Assembly (NCBI GenBank): GCA_947495035.1
Contig: CANLXI010000001.1
Location: 554,305-618,304, forward strand
DNA from: an uncultured Granulosicoccus sp.
Lineage (GTDB): Bacteria; Pseudomonadota; Gammaproteobacteria; Granulosicoccales; Granulosicoccaceae
Direction: 5' to 3'
DNA: 64,000 bases
Both the position numbers and the translations under genes were made by a program. Under the pieces are notes generated by a model. The model made no database searches. It had not been told where the DNA came from and saw nothing but the letters and a program-made list of their open reading frames with translations. Shown here piece after piece: positions 45,821-54,995 of the stretch (position 1 is the first letter of the stretch; each line of letters starts with the position of its first letter).

Positions 45821-46486
45821 GTGGATGCAAGCAATCTGACGGCCCTGTGGTGGGCCGTCGCACTGTCTGGGGTATATCACGGGATCAATCCGGGCATGGG
45901 GTGGCCACTGGCGGTCTCCGCGGGGCTCATGCAGGGCAATCGACGCAGCCTGGTCATGGCGCTTGGCATGCTTGCCCTGGGCCATCTACTGGCCATGCTG
46001 GTGATACTTCTGCCATTTTCCGTCATGTCCAGTCTGGTTGTCTGGGAGACAGAGCTGCGTATGGGAGCCGGGATACTCGTCATGCTCATGGGGCTCTATC
46101 TGCTGGTCAATCGCAGACACCCGCGGTTTCTGGCGAGAGTGCCACCAACACGGTTGGCACTGTGGTCTTTCCTGGCTGCCATGGCGCATGGCGCAGGTCT
46201 CATGCTGGTTCCCATCTACTTGAGTATCTGTGGCGTCGATATGGGTGATGCCGGACATCAGGCGGCTCAACTGTTGCTGGGCAGGAATCTGGCGAGTGCG
46301 CTGTCGGTCGCCTTCGTGCATACGATGGCGATGACGCTGGCAGGTGGATTCATCGCCGCCCTCATCTACTTCTGGCTGGGCCTGCGGTTTCTGTCAAGAA
46401 CCTGGTTCAATCTCGACGTTGTCTGGGCACTCAGCCTGATTCTGGTCGGGGCGTTGGGAATCTACGGTGCCAGGTTTCCGCACTGA
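45821..46486 (+). CDS. Six-helix integral membrane protein of unknown function
   Basis: 221 residues from a GTG 19 bp after the SBP56 stop; co-transcription is likely. About six hydrophobic helices are seen, with two His/Asn-containing motifs near the membrane surface: VYHGINPGMGWPLAV (~18-32) and MAHGAGLMLVPIYL (~124-137), and a further VAFVHTMAMTLAGG. Repeated His-Gly motifs in paired helices resemble metal or small-ion transporters of the NicO/UreH/HupE kind, but I cannot place it in a named family. Neighbourhood suggests it may serve the SBP56 enzyme, for instance with copper or a product; that is a guess. Confidence 0.7.
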   Translation: MDASNLTALWWAVALSGVYHGINPGMGWPLAVSAGLMQGNRRSLVMALGMLALGHLLAMLVILLPFSVMSSLVVWETELRMGAGILVMLMGLYLLVNRRHPRFLARVPPTRLALWSFLAAMAHGAGLMLVPIYLSICGVDMGDAGHQAAQLLLGRNLASALSVAFVHTMAMTLAGGFIAALIYFWLGLRFLSRTWFNLDVVWALSLILVGALGIYGARFPH

Positions 46487-46624
46487 AGCAGCCAGTTTGT
46501 ACATTGCCGCTGATCACCGGCCGCCTCACCAGTCATTCGGCCAGAGCGATTGACCGGTTCTGCCGGTTCGGGTTGATGGTCGAATCTGTCGAGACGACAA
46601 GGATGCGATGTTCCCGCCTCCATG

Positions 46625-47485
46625 TCAGGTCGCTTGTTTCCGATAGGTGGTCGGAGTGGTGCCGAGTCTTTTTTTGAATGTCCGTGTAAACGCAAGATCG
46701 GATTCGTAACCGACGCGGCTGGCGACTTCATGTAGTGGCAACTCGGTTTCTGCCAGCAGCTGACAGGCCAGTTGCATGCGCAGTTGTGTCAGGTAATCGA
46801 ACATGGGCTGTCCCACCAGGGTCTTGAAACGCTTTGCGAAAGCCGCTCGGGACAGTCCGACGTTCGATGCGAGTACCTCCAGCGACCACGAGCTGTCAGG
46901 ATGCTGGTGCAACTGCTGCAAGGCCTTGCTGATGTATCTGTCGGCAAGTGCCTTGATCAGGGGCGCCTCACCTTGCTGCCCGAAATTCATGCGAACAAGT
47001 TCGACGATCAGAACCTCCGTCATGCGGTTTACAACAATCTCCGTGCCCGGTTGCATGGAGAGGTATTCACGGCTGAGCTGATCGAGGATAGCCTTCAACC
47101 AACCGTGCGATTGCAGCTGTTGTTCCCGAATGACGATGACATCCGGGAACAACTCGGAAAGCGGGGTGCCAACGCTGTTGTCGAAGGTGCAATAGCCGCA
47201 CAGCAGCAGAGTGTCGGCATTGAGTGCGGAATCCTCAGTGGCAGTGGGTTCACTGCTGAGCAGATGAGCTCGCCCGGGTGCCAGAAATACCAGATCTCCC
47301 GGTCCCAGGTGTTCCACCAGACCATTGGATTCGAGGCGGCAACTTCCTCTTCGTATCTGATGGAAGCTGGCCCCATCCTCGCCAGAGAACTGCTTTTGCC
47401 ATGGAGGAGGCAGTTGATCACAGAAATACACAGTCCCTGTCGCGCGCAGGCTGCGCAGCACATCACTCAATACGTCAGTAGACAT
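46625..47485 (-). CDS. AraC-family regulator, RclR-like (cupin sensor domain)
   Basis: 286 residues from the ATG at 47485. The N-terminal cupin-type half reads FHQIRRGSCRLESN and LGPGDLVFLAPGRAHLLSS; the C-terminal pair of HTH motifs is SLEVLASNVGLSRAAFAKRF and LHEVASRVGYESDLAFTRTF. Cysteines fall at ~22 (TVYFCDQL) and ~96/99 (LLCGYCTF), close to Cys21 and Cys89 through which E. coli RclR senses hypochlorous acid. It is divergent from glutaredoxin and a DUF417 gene related to RclC, which supports a reactive-chlorine or electrophile sensor role. Exact ligand chemistry is inference. Confidence 0.83.
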   Translation of the reverse strand: MSTDVLSDVLRSLRATGTVYFCDQLPPPWQKQFSGEDGASFHQIRRGSCRLESNGLVEHLGPGDLVFLAPGRAHLLSSEPTATEDSALNADTLLLCGYCTFDNSVGTPLSELFPDVIVIREQQLQSHGWLKAILDQLSREYLSMQPGTEIVVNRMTEVLIVELVRMNFGQQGEAPLIKALADRYISKALQQLHQHPDSSWSLEVLASNVGLSRAAFAKRFKTLVGQPMFDYLTQLRMQLACQLLAETELPLHEVASRVGYESDLAFTRTFKKRLGTTPTTYRKQAT

Positions 47486-47621
47486 TTTTTTCGAAATCTC
47501 GCCAGGAAGTAGACGATCAGTATATCCAAAGTGGATTATCACATACTGTTGGAGTCGACCCGATTCCATATCATTACACCCACTGAAGCACATCCGATAC
47601 ATCTCCAGTGAGGACACGACC

Positions 47622-47894
47622 ATGAACAACATCGACATCTATACCAAGACCTATTGCCCGTTCTGCAAACGCGCCAAAGCCCTGCTGGATGCCAAGGGCG
47701 TCAGCTATCGAGAGCTGGAAGTATCCACCGACCAGGCTCTGCAGCAGCAGATGCGAGAACGCAGTGGCCGCCGAACCGTTCCACAGATATTCATCAACAA
47801 CCACCACATAGGTGGCAGCGATGATCTGATCGATGCCAACAACAGCGGCTTGCTGGATGAACTGCTTGGTCAGCAAACCAGTTTGAACGCATAA
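47622..47894 (+). CDS. grxC: Glutaredoxin 3-type
   Basis: 90 residues, the standard length. The dithiol active site is TYCPFCKRAKALL; the cis-proline TVPQIFINN and the glutathione-binding GGSDDLIDAN are intact. It reduces protein disulfides and glutathione mixed disulfides in the cytoplasm. It is divergent from the RclR-like regulator and 43 bp from the DUF417 gene, which together look like an oxidant-induced operon, so this copy may be a stress-inducible glutaredoxin rather than the housekeeping one. Confidence 0.94.
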   Translation: MNNIDIYTKTYCPFCKRAKALLDAKGVSYRELEVSTDQALQQQMRERSGRRTVPQIFINNHHIGGSDDLIDANNSGLLDELLGQQTSLNA

Positions 47895-47937
47895 ACCTTC
47901 CCACCTTCATTTCACACAGACAAAGAGACAACTCATC

Positions 47938-48447
47938 ATGAGCACAACCGTACAAGGAATTCAGGCCAATCTTTCAGCCACTGCCGCCAACGACAGCACC
48001 ATCAGTCAGCAGATCACGCGACTGGGCGAGCATGCCGTACTGGCATCGACAGTCACCGTTCTGGCCTGGATCGGGGCCATGAAATTCACCGCCTATGAAG
48101 CCGGTGCCATCGAAGGGCTGGTCGCTTCAAGTCCACTGACCGCGTGGCTCTACTCGGTGTTCAGCCTGCAAGGAGCTTCCAATCTGATCGGATCTGTCGA
48201 GATTGCCACGGCATTGGTCCTGCTGATCGGCATTCGCTACAGACCAGCCGCCATTGTCGGTGCGCTGGCTGCCATCGCCACCTTCGCGGTTACCCTGAGT
48301 TTTCTCTTCACGGCCCCTGGCTGGGAGGCCAGTCTGGGCGGATTCCCTGCATTGTCCGTTGTGCCCGGTCAGTTCCTGCTGAAAGACGCCGTACTGCTTG
48401 CTGCAGCCATCTCGCTGCTGGGAAAAGCATTGTCAAGACAGCACTAG
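47938..48447 (+). CDS. DUF417/YkgB-family membrane protein (RclC-like)
   Basis: 169 residues with four hydrophobic helices: VLASTVTVLAWIGAMKFT, then SVEIATALVLLIGIRYRP, AIVGALAAIATFAVTLSFLF and KDAVLLAAAISLLGKAL. The DUF417 core includes KFTAYEAGAIEGLVASSPL and the SFLFTAPGWE loop. E. coli YkgB (RclC) is an inner-membrane protein of the reactive chlorine resistance operon. The adjacent RclR-like regulator and glutaredoxin agree with that. Biochemical activity is unknown. Followed after 61 bp by an LpxR homologue. Confidence 0.87.
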   Translation: MSTTVQGIQANLSATAANDSTISQQITRLGEHAVLASTVTVLAWIGAMKFTAYEAGAIEGLVASSPLTAWLYSVFSLQGASNLIGSVEIATALVLLIGIRYRPAAIVGALAAIATFAVTLSFLFTAPGWEASLGGFPALSVVPGQFLLKDAVLLAAAISLLGKALSRQH

Positions 48448-48508
48448 AGGCCCGGAGCCTGTACGTTCGATTCGATACTCACCCACCGCAATTTCAGGAG
48501 TCAGGCCA

Positions 48509-49675
48509 ATGAACCGCACACGAACCAGTCATGGCAGAAGGGCTTCATCACCTTGCTTGCCGGTCGTTCTCGGTGCGGTTTGTCTGCTGATACCAGTGCT
48601 CACATCGATCGATACGGTGCAGGCCGCAGAACTCGAGTCCGGCAATGCCCCAAGTCAGAACGAGGACAGCCTGTCTGTCCTCGATGGCCAGGAAGCCGAT
48701 TATGGTGGCTGGTCATTGAATATCGACAATGATCTGTTCTCCGGTGGAGATCTTGATCGTGACTATACCGGCGGTGTCGCAATTGCAGTAACCGGTGCCA
48801 GGACACGTGAATGGCCGGTATCGCTGGACAAGACTCGAGCGGCACTCGCACGTTTGAGCCGCTTCGATCGCCTGTACAGCGATACAGCCGTGCTGTCGCG
48901 GCATTCCATCGAGTTCGGCTTCACTCTTTTCACGCCCAACGATATTACCGTGGCAGAACCGATCAAGGATGATCACCCTTATGCCAGTCTGTTCTTCATC
49001 GCCAGCGCAGCGCAGCATGTGGTGCCCGAGCGCAAATTGTCCTATCAGACTGTCTTGACAGTTGGCGCGCTCGGCCTGCCTTTGGCGGATACCGTCCAGA
49101 GCGGCATCCACCGTGCGATCGGCAGCGAACAACCCCAAGGCTGGGATAACCAGATCTCCCATGGCGGAGAACCCACCGCCCGATACTCCGTCGGCTTGCA
49201 GAAAACGCTCATCGAAGGTGGCGGCCCCGGACTGAGTACGCAGTTCTCCGTCAACTCGGAAGCCACCGTCGGCTTCACTACCGATGCCAGCGTTGGTTTC
49301 GGCATTCGCTGGGGCAGGCTGGAACGCCCCTGGTACACATTCAACCCACACCCGGCGGAATACATCAGTGTGGGTACACCACCTGAAGCGAGTGATCGGA
49401 CCACTGGCCGGCGTGAAATCTACCTGTACGCCGGTGCCAATATCAAGTACCGCCTTTACAATGCCATACTGCAAGGTCAGTTCAGGGATAGCAGGGTGTC
49501 CTTTGATCATGACCAGCTCAATCCGGTCATCCTGGAAGGATGGGCAGGGTTTCTGGCGGAAGTGGCCGCGAACTATCGTCTCGGCATGTTTCTCCGTGCC
49601 AGAACGGCCGAACTGGACAAGGCAGAATCCCGCAATCCGGTGTGGGGCGGCATTCTGATCAGTCGCTCTCTTTGA
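48509..49675 (+). CDS. LpxR-family lipid A deacylase (outer membrane)
   Basis: 388 residues from the ATG at 48509, 8 bp after CAGGAG. The signal peptide ends near TVQAAEL, then a ~35-residue linker. The beta-barrel carries LpxR/DUF2219 motifs: NIDNDLFSGGDLDRDYTGG (active-site Asn-Asp), DDHPYASLFFIAS, GALGLPLADTVQSGIH with the catalytic-type His, and PQGWDNQISHGGEPTARYS. LpxR removes the 3'-acyloxyacyl chain from lipid A at the cell surface. Why it sits beside oxidant-response genes is unclear; altered envelope charge or permeability under stress is possible. It may have its own promoter. Confidence 0.88.
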   Translation: MNRTRTSHGRRASSPCLPVVLGAVCLLIPVLTSIDTVQAAELESGNAPSQNEDSLSVLDGQEADYGGWSLNIDNDLFSGGDLDRDYTGGVAIAVTGARTREWPVSLDKTRAALARLSRFDRLYSDTAVLSRHSIEFGFTLFTPNDITVAEPIKDDHPYASLFFIASAAQHVVPERKLSYQTVLTVGALGLPLADTVQSGIHRAIGSEQPQGWDNQISHGGEPTARYSVGLQKTLIEGGGPGLSTQFSVNSEATVGFTTDASVGFGIRWGRLERPWYTFNPHPAEYISVGTPPEASDRTTGRREIYLYAGANIKYRLYNAILQGQFRDSRVSFDHDQLNPVILEGWAGFLAEVAANYRLGMFLRARTAELDKAESRNPVWGGILISRSL

Positions 49676-49863
49676 CAGGGTGGCGAGGTTATCGTGTGCC
49701 ACCGCTAGGGTTATGCCCCTTGTTACCGCCATGAGGAGGTAGGCTATCAGGTATAGACGCACATCAGAAAATGTCTGTTGATGTGGCGCAGGGGATTGTC
49801 GAATGATTGCGTCGGAGTACACTGGCAGGTCATGTGACACACTACTGAATCAGGAGCAATCCC

Positions 49864-51306
49864 GTGAGAAAAGCACAGTCGCTTCGGCTTGGCATCGTCG
49901 GTGGCCTGGGTGCGCTTGCAGGCGCCGATCTGCTCTATCGAATCGTCCGGGAGACACCCATTCAGTCAGAGGGCGATCACCGAGAGCTGGTTTTCGAACA
50001 GAAGCCGATGCGTGAGCCTGTATCACCGATGGATCGAAACTACAGCCCGACGCATCGCAAGCTCCACGTATTCGATACATTGTCACGCATGGAGAGAGAA
50101 GGCTGTAGTGCGGCGTTGCTGCCCTGTTTCATCACGCATTGCTTTCTGTCGGAGCTGCAAGATGAGCTGAGTCTCACGCTGATCAGCATGACGGACGCCA
50201 TACGGCAAGTGCTAGACAAGCTTGACCCTCAGCATACAACGATCGGTGTAGTCACCACGCCTTATGTCCGTGGAAGCGAACTGTTCCAGTCGCTCTTTGG
50301 TGAAGACAGGCGTGTTGTCTTTCCGTCGGATGCGATGGAATCCGCAGTCATGCATGCCATCTACGGAAAAAACGGATTCAAGTCCGGCAATCGTGGACCG
50401 GCAGTTCTGGAGCCCATCAACGCGGCGCTATCCTACCTGTCCGAACGGGGGGCCACAGTGTTCGTGCCGGGCTTGACCGAGCTGCCCTTGTTGTTCGATC
50501 AACTCGATTTTCCTGCGTCGATGACAGCAGTCAATACCGCAACGGTCTATGCAAGACATGCGCTTGCTCTGACCGAGGCGGGCAACAGGCGCAGATTCAA
50601 GGTAGGCATTGTCGGCGGAGTCGGACCCGCTGCGACAGTCGACTTCATGTCCAAACTGGTCAAGGGTACGGACGCTGCTCGTGATCAGGACCATATCAAG
50701 GTGCTCGTTGAACAGAACCCGCAGATTCCCGATCGCACCGAAAACCTGACAGGTGGTGGCACCGATCCCACTGTCGCCCTCTATTCGACCTGCAAGAAAC
50801 TCGAGCGAGGCGGTGCGGACATTCTCGCCATTCCCTGCAACACGGCACATGCCTATGTCGACCGCATTCAACGGCATCTTGATGTGCCTATCATCAGCAT
50901 TCTCTCGGCGACCACCGATACCATCAGAGCGATGTCACCGCGCGTTGATAAGGTTGGAATCCTGGCCACCAACGGCACCATTCACAGTGGCCTGTATCAG
51001 GACGCATTGGGAGAGGCGAAGCTGGAATATCTGATTCCGGACGATGCCCATCAGGTGCTGGTCATGGATTCCATCTATGGTCGTGAGGGAGTGAAAGCAG
51101 GCTTCACTCAGGGACTCTGTCAGCAGCAGATTCTGCAGGCTGTCGCTCACCTGGTGGAAAACGGTGCAGAGGCGATCATCCTGGGATGCACGGAACTTCC
51201 GTTGATTGTCTCCGGGACGCGCGAAACTCTGGGTGCAGTCCCCATCGATCCGACTGATGTTCTGGCAAGGAAGTGCGTGCAGCTTGCCCGTGAATACGGG
51301 AAGTAG
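49864..51306 (+). CDS. Tandem-fused aspartate/glutamate racemase-family protein
   Basis: 480 residues made of two homologous ~235-residue racemase-like halves. Each starts with the family opening, LGIVGGLGALAGADLLYR and VGIVGGVGPAATVDFMSK. The second half has both catalytic cysteines, in IPCNTAHAY and LGCTELPLIV. The first half keeps the first (LLPCFITHC), but the second position reads VPGLTELPLLF, with leucine in place of cysteine. Racemases of this family need two cysteines, so the N-terminal half is probably inactive or does one-base chemistry, and may be structural, mimicking the usual dimer. Substrate may be aspartate, glutamate or another acid. Stands alone between convergent or divergent neighbours. 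Confidence 0.88.
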   Translation: MRKAQSLRLGIVGGLGALAGADLLYRIVRETPIQSEGDHRELVFEQKPMREPVSPMDRNYSPTHRKLHVFDTLSRMEREGCSAALLPCFITHCFLSELQDELSLTLISMTDAIRQVLDKLDPQHTTIGVVTTPYVRGSELFQSLFGEDRRVVFPSDAMESAVMHAIYGKNGFKSGNRGPAVLEPINAALSYLSERGATVFVPGLTELPLLFDQLDFPASMTAVNTATVYARHALALTEAGNRRRFKVGIVGGVGPAATVDFMSKLVKGTDAARDQDHIKVLVEQNPQIPDRTENLTGGGTDPTVALYSTCKKLERGGADILAIPCNTAHAYVDRIQRHLDVPIISILSATTDTIRAMSPRVDKVGILATNGTIHSGLYQDALGEAKLEYLIPDDAHQVLVMDSIYGREGVKAGFTQGLCQQQILQAVAHLVENGAEAIILGCTELPLIVSGTRETLGAVPIDPTDVLARKCVQLAREYGK

Positions 51307-51467
51307 TTGGTAGATTCAGGAGTCCTCCGGACTTTGTCATACGTTCTGCAAGTGGTTGGTGATGAAACCTGTGTGGACATCAGGACATCAGGTTGCAAGT
51401 GATTGCGATTCCCTTTGGATCGCGGCGGCTACAATACAGGTCCGCCTGAGTATTCCCGCCTGTCCCG

Positions 51468-53300
51468 TCATGTCGATGATTGGCTCTGATTGCCTGCGCT
51501 CAGTAGGAACACGAATCCACAGAGTGCTGCCAGGGTCGAGGCGCCCAGGATACCAATGGTAGCGGCTTCAACATCGAGGCTCGTCGCAAAGGCTTGCCCG
51601 GCAATGAATATCGACATGGTGAATCCGATTCCTGCCAGACATCCTGCTCCTGCGAGCTGCAGCCAGGAATACTCGGCAGGCTTTGTGGCAATGCCTAGCC
51701 AGACAACCAGAGCCGCTGCCAGTGCAATTCCCAGAGGCTTTCCGAGCACGAGCCCCGCGCCAATGGCAAGCATCAGTGGACCGTGCCCTTCGAATACCGC
51801 AGCAGAGAACGGAACTCCCGCATTGGCCAGTGCGAACAGCGGCAGAATGAAGTAGCTCGATCTCGCTGCCGCTATGCGCAGCAGACGGTCGGCCGGGGAT
51901 TCCAATCTGTCCTGAATGCTTTCAAGCACTCTCAGGGTCGGCAGAGAAGGTCCGTGTCGCAGGACTTCGCCTTCCCGTTCGGCCTCGGCGGCGATCAATG
52001 TCTTTGCCTGCGTCATGAGAACATCTATGTTCACAGGGGGGCGGGTCGGGATGAAAAGGGCAAGCAGAACACCTGCCAGAGTCGGATGCAATCCGCTGCC
52101 GAGAACGAATACCCACAAGCTGAAGCCGGCAAGAACGTAAGGGGTCACGGTATAGACCCGCGCTCGATTGAGTGCATACAGAGTGATAACCGCTCCGCCT
52201 GCCGCGGCCATGTAGACCAGGCTGATCTGCTCGGAATAGAACAGTGCAACGACGAGGATCGCACCGATATCATCGACAATGGCGGCGGCGGTGAGGAAAA
52301 CGCGCAGTTCGATAGGCACACGCTCTCCCATCGCCACGATCAAGGCGATGGCGAAAGCAGTATCGGTGGCCATGGTGATGCCCCATCCTCCGCTCCAGTC
52401 CCCGCGGGGAATCAGCAAGAGGTAGAGGATGGCAGGCACAATCATCCCGCCCAGCGCTCCGGTGATCGGTAATGCTGCCGCTTTCGGATCGGCAAGCTTG
52501 CCCACCGTGAACTCTCGCTTGATTTCGAGTCCGACGACCAGAAAGAATATGGTCAGCAGTCCGTCGTTCACCAGGTGGTGGAGCGACAGGTCGAATGTGT
52601 TTTCCCCGATTGTCACGCCGACGTGCGTTTCCCAGAAAGCCTGGACACTCGCATGCAGACCCACATTGCTCAGTACCAGTGCCATCAACACCGCGGCAAG
52701 AAGAAGGACGCCGGAAGAAGGCCCCCAGGCGGCAAAGTCCAGCGCCGCTGAGCGGACGCGGTAGCCGAGCGTGCCTTCCATTGCATCGATGAATGCGCTT
52801 TCGTCCCAGGGGCCATCGTAGCGCTGACCATTGATGAAGAAGGTTGGAGTGACCATCGCGCCGCTGGCTTTTGCACTTGCCGTGTCGGCCTCTACCTTGT
52901 GCGCCGCCCGGTCTCTGGAGGTCTCTGAGCCTTCGTGTTTTTTCGACAGATGTGTCGCCGCCGCATCGAGATCCTCTTCGGTCAGTGAATGCGACCGGGT
53001 CATCAGCTCGATATGAGTCTTCCAGAAGCTCTCATCATCCGGTGCGCTCTCCGCGAGTTCTGCCGCCTGAACCGACAGTTCATTGCTGCTCAGAGGAAGA
53101 TGGCGAAAAACGTATCGCAGACGGTCGCCGAACCTGTCGCGTATCTCGGCGATACGTCCGTTTGCTGCGCGACAGTGAGGGCAGGCATAGCTGCCGTATT
53201 CGACCAGGGTGATCGGAGCGGACTGAGGTCCGAGTACATGATCGACGGAGGCGTCGACCGGACGATCCAGGTGACCTACCGAAGGGGTGCTCATGGCCAT
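51468..53300 (-). CDS. nhaA: Fusion of DsbA/thioredoxin-like domain and NhaA Na+/H+ antiporter
   Basis: 610 residues. Residues ~15-180 are a DsbA-like thioredoxin fold with active-site CPHC at 40-43 and the cis-proline VTPTFFING near 150, without a signal peptide. From ~185 a complete NhaA antiporter follows: FFLVVGLEIKREF, MATDTAFAIAL, the ion-binding Asp pair in AAAIVDDIGAI (~343-344), LFALANAGV and LVLGKPLGIAL with the helix X lysine. Standalone NhaA is about 390 residues, so this is a real fusion, not a run-on. The orientation of the thioredoxin part is unclear; NhaA begins in the cytoplasm. The flavoprotein gene directly upstream could supply electrons or regulation. Confidence 0.93.
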   Translation of the reverse strand: MAMSTPSVGHLDRPVDASVDHVLGPQSAPITLVEYGSYACPHCRAANGRIAEIRDRFGDRLRYVFRHLPLSSNELSVQAAELAESAPDDESFWKTHIELMTRSHSLTEEDLDAAATHLSKKHEGSETSRDRAAHKVEADTASAKASGAMVTPTFFINGQRYDGPWDESAFIDAMEGTLGYRVRSAALDFAAWGPSSGVLLLAAVLMALVLSNVGLHASVQAFWETHVGVTIGENTFDLSLHHLVNDGLLTIFFLVVGLEIKREFTVGKLADPKAAALPITGALGGMIVPAILYLLLIPRGDWSGGWGITMATDTAFAIALIVAMGERVPIELRVFLTAAAIVDDIGAILVVALFYSEQISLVYMAAAGGAVITLYALNRARVYTVTPYVLAGFSLWVFVLGSGLHPTLAGVLLALFIPTRPPVNIDVLMTQAKTLIAAEAEREGEVLRHGPSLPTLRVLESIQDRLESPADRLLRIAAARSSYFILPLFALANAGVPFSAAVFEGHGPLMLAIGAGLVLGKPLGIALAAALVVWLGIATKPAEYSWLQLAGAGCLAGIGFTMSIFIAGQAFATSLDVEAATIGILGASTLAALCGFVFLLSAGNQSQSST

Positions 53301-53381
53301 GATCCCGTGATTGTTGAACTGCCCCAGAGAGTTGCCATGCCGGAGCGTCGCGTTGCGATGACCCGGCCTGCAGTCCTTGCA

Positions 53382-54995
53382 TCAGACATTGTTGACATGA
53401 TTCCACACGGCGCTCATAACGACCGAGCCTTCGCCGACTGAAGAGGCTACGCGCTTCACGGATCCGGCCCGCACATCTCCCACGGCGAAGATGCCGTGAG
53501 TGGAAGTTTCGAACTGCGATCGTCCACCGTTTTCCGCGCCCGTGAGTACGAAGCCGTGATCGTCGAGTGCGGCGTGTCCCTCGAGCCAATCGGTGTTGGG
53601 AGCGGCGCCTACCATGATGAAAAGCGCACGGCTGTCGATGTGCATCCTGTTGTTCGCAAGCGTGTTACGCACGGTCACGCCATCGAGGTGAGTATCCCCG
53701 TCAAGGCTTTCGATTTCGGTGTTGAAATGCACTGATATACGCGGATCGGCGTCGAGCCGGGCAGACAGATAACTCGACATCGACGCGGCAAGGCTATCGG
53801 ATCGGACTAGCAGGTGGACACGACGTGCCGAGCGGCTGAGGAACATGGCGGCCTGGCCGGCTGAATTTCCACCGCCGACCACGACAGCATCGGTCGCGTG
53901 ACAGAAGCGCGACTCCATCTCGGTGGCGGCGTAATATATCCCGGCTCCCTCGAATGCATCGCGTCGTTCCAGCGGCAGCTTTCGGTACTGCACACCTGTC
54001 GCCACGATGACTGTCCTTGCGCAGACCTCCCGGCCGTTCGAGAGGGAAGCGCAGAACAAGTCATCCCGTTGATCGAGTGCCTCGACCCGGATCGGCATCG
54101 CGAAGCGCGTGCCGAATTTCATCGCTTGCACCTCGCCACGCCAGATCAGATCGCCGCCGGAGATTCCTGTCGGAAAGCCCATGTAGTTTTCGATCCGGCT
54201 GGACGTGCCGGCCTGGCCACCGATGGCAAGGTCCTCCACCACGACCGCAGACAGTCCTTCTGCACCCGCATAGACGCCCGCAGCGACACCGGCAGGACCA
54301 CCACCGACGATCAGCACGTCCAGCACCTCTTCCTTGTCCAGGTTCAGCTCCAACCCAAGAGCGCGGGCAAGTTTCTGCGGCGTGGGGTTTTCGATAGCCT
54401 TGCCAGCGAAAATCACAGCGGGATGACATCCTTGCAGATCGCAGCTTGCCCGTTCCGTCTCAGCCTCCGGACTCTGGAGATCGATCAGTTGTGCGGCTAT
54501 CCGGTTGCGTGAGGCGAATTGCGCGATTTTCTGGATAGCCGGATCCACATCGGCGCCGATCAGCTTGAGGACCGTCTGACTCCGCTCGACATTTCCCCGT
54601 CGTCGTGCGGCGAATACCGTCAGAACGATATCGCTCATCTCCGGAATCCGGGACATCAGTTCCACAAGTGCGGCTATTTTCACGACGATGACCTGAGTCT
54701 CGGCACAGGCCCGCATCTGGAACATGGAGACAGCGCCGGATAGCATACCGATCTCTCCTGTGAACTGCGACGGGCCCATCGTGGCATCGATCATCCGTTC
54801 GCCCGTGGATGAATTCACGACTTCGATCTCACCGCTTTCGATGAAAAGAAACTCGGTCATCGGCTCGCCGGCGCGAATCACGATGTCGCCGTCGGCATAT
54901 GTACGAGGCACTCCGACCATGCGCAGGGCGGAGACATGGTCGGCATGCAGAGCCGTACGTTGCATCTGGGCGAGATCAGCCGCGAAACTTTCCAT
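53382..54995 (-). CDS. Cyclic-nucleotide-binding, thioredoxin-reductase-like flavoprotein
   Basis: 537 residues from the ATG at 54995; a GTG at 55022 adds nine residues. Three parts are seen: a cNMP-binding domain (~20-130; GEPMTEFLFIESGEIEVV, FTGEIGMLSG), a thioredoxin-like linker without an active-site CxxC (~140-215), and a thioredoxin-reductase-like core with FAD motif VGGGPAGVAAGVYAG and NAD(P)H motif VVVGGGNSAGQAAMFL. At the place of the TrxR CxxC the sequence is GIYYAATEMES, so the redox disulfide is absent. It ends 81 bp before the DsbA-NhaA fusion gene on the same strand. Likely an NAD(P)H-dependent, nucleotide-gated reductase of unknown acceptor. Confidence 0.88.
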   Translation of the reverse strand: MESFAADLAQMQRTALHADHVSALRMVGVPRTYADGDIVIRAGEPMTEFLFIESGEIEVVNSSTGERMIDATMGPSQFTGEIGMLSGAVSMFQMRACAETQVIVVKIAALVELMSRIPEMSDIVLTVFAARRRGNVERSQTVLKLIGADVDPAIQKIAQFASRNRIAAQLIDLQSPEAETERASCDLQGCHPAVIFAGKAIENPTPQKLARALGLELNLDKEEVLDVLIVGGGPAGVAAGVYAGAEGLSAVVVEDLAIGGQAGTSSRIENYMGFPTGISGGDLIWRGEVQAMKFGTRFAMPIRVEALDQRDDLFCASLSNGREVCARTVIVATGVQYRKLPLERRDAFEGAGIYYAATEMESRFCHATDAVVVGGGNSAGQAAMFLSRSARRVHLLVRSDSLAASMSSYLSARLDADPRISVHFNTEIESLDGDTHLDGVTVRNTLANNRMHIDSRALFIMVGAAPNTDWLEGHAALDDHGFVLTGAENGGRSQFETSTHGIFAVGDVRAGSVKRVASSVGEGSVVMSAVWNHVNNV

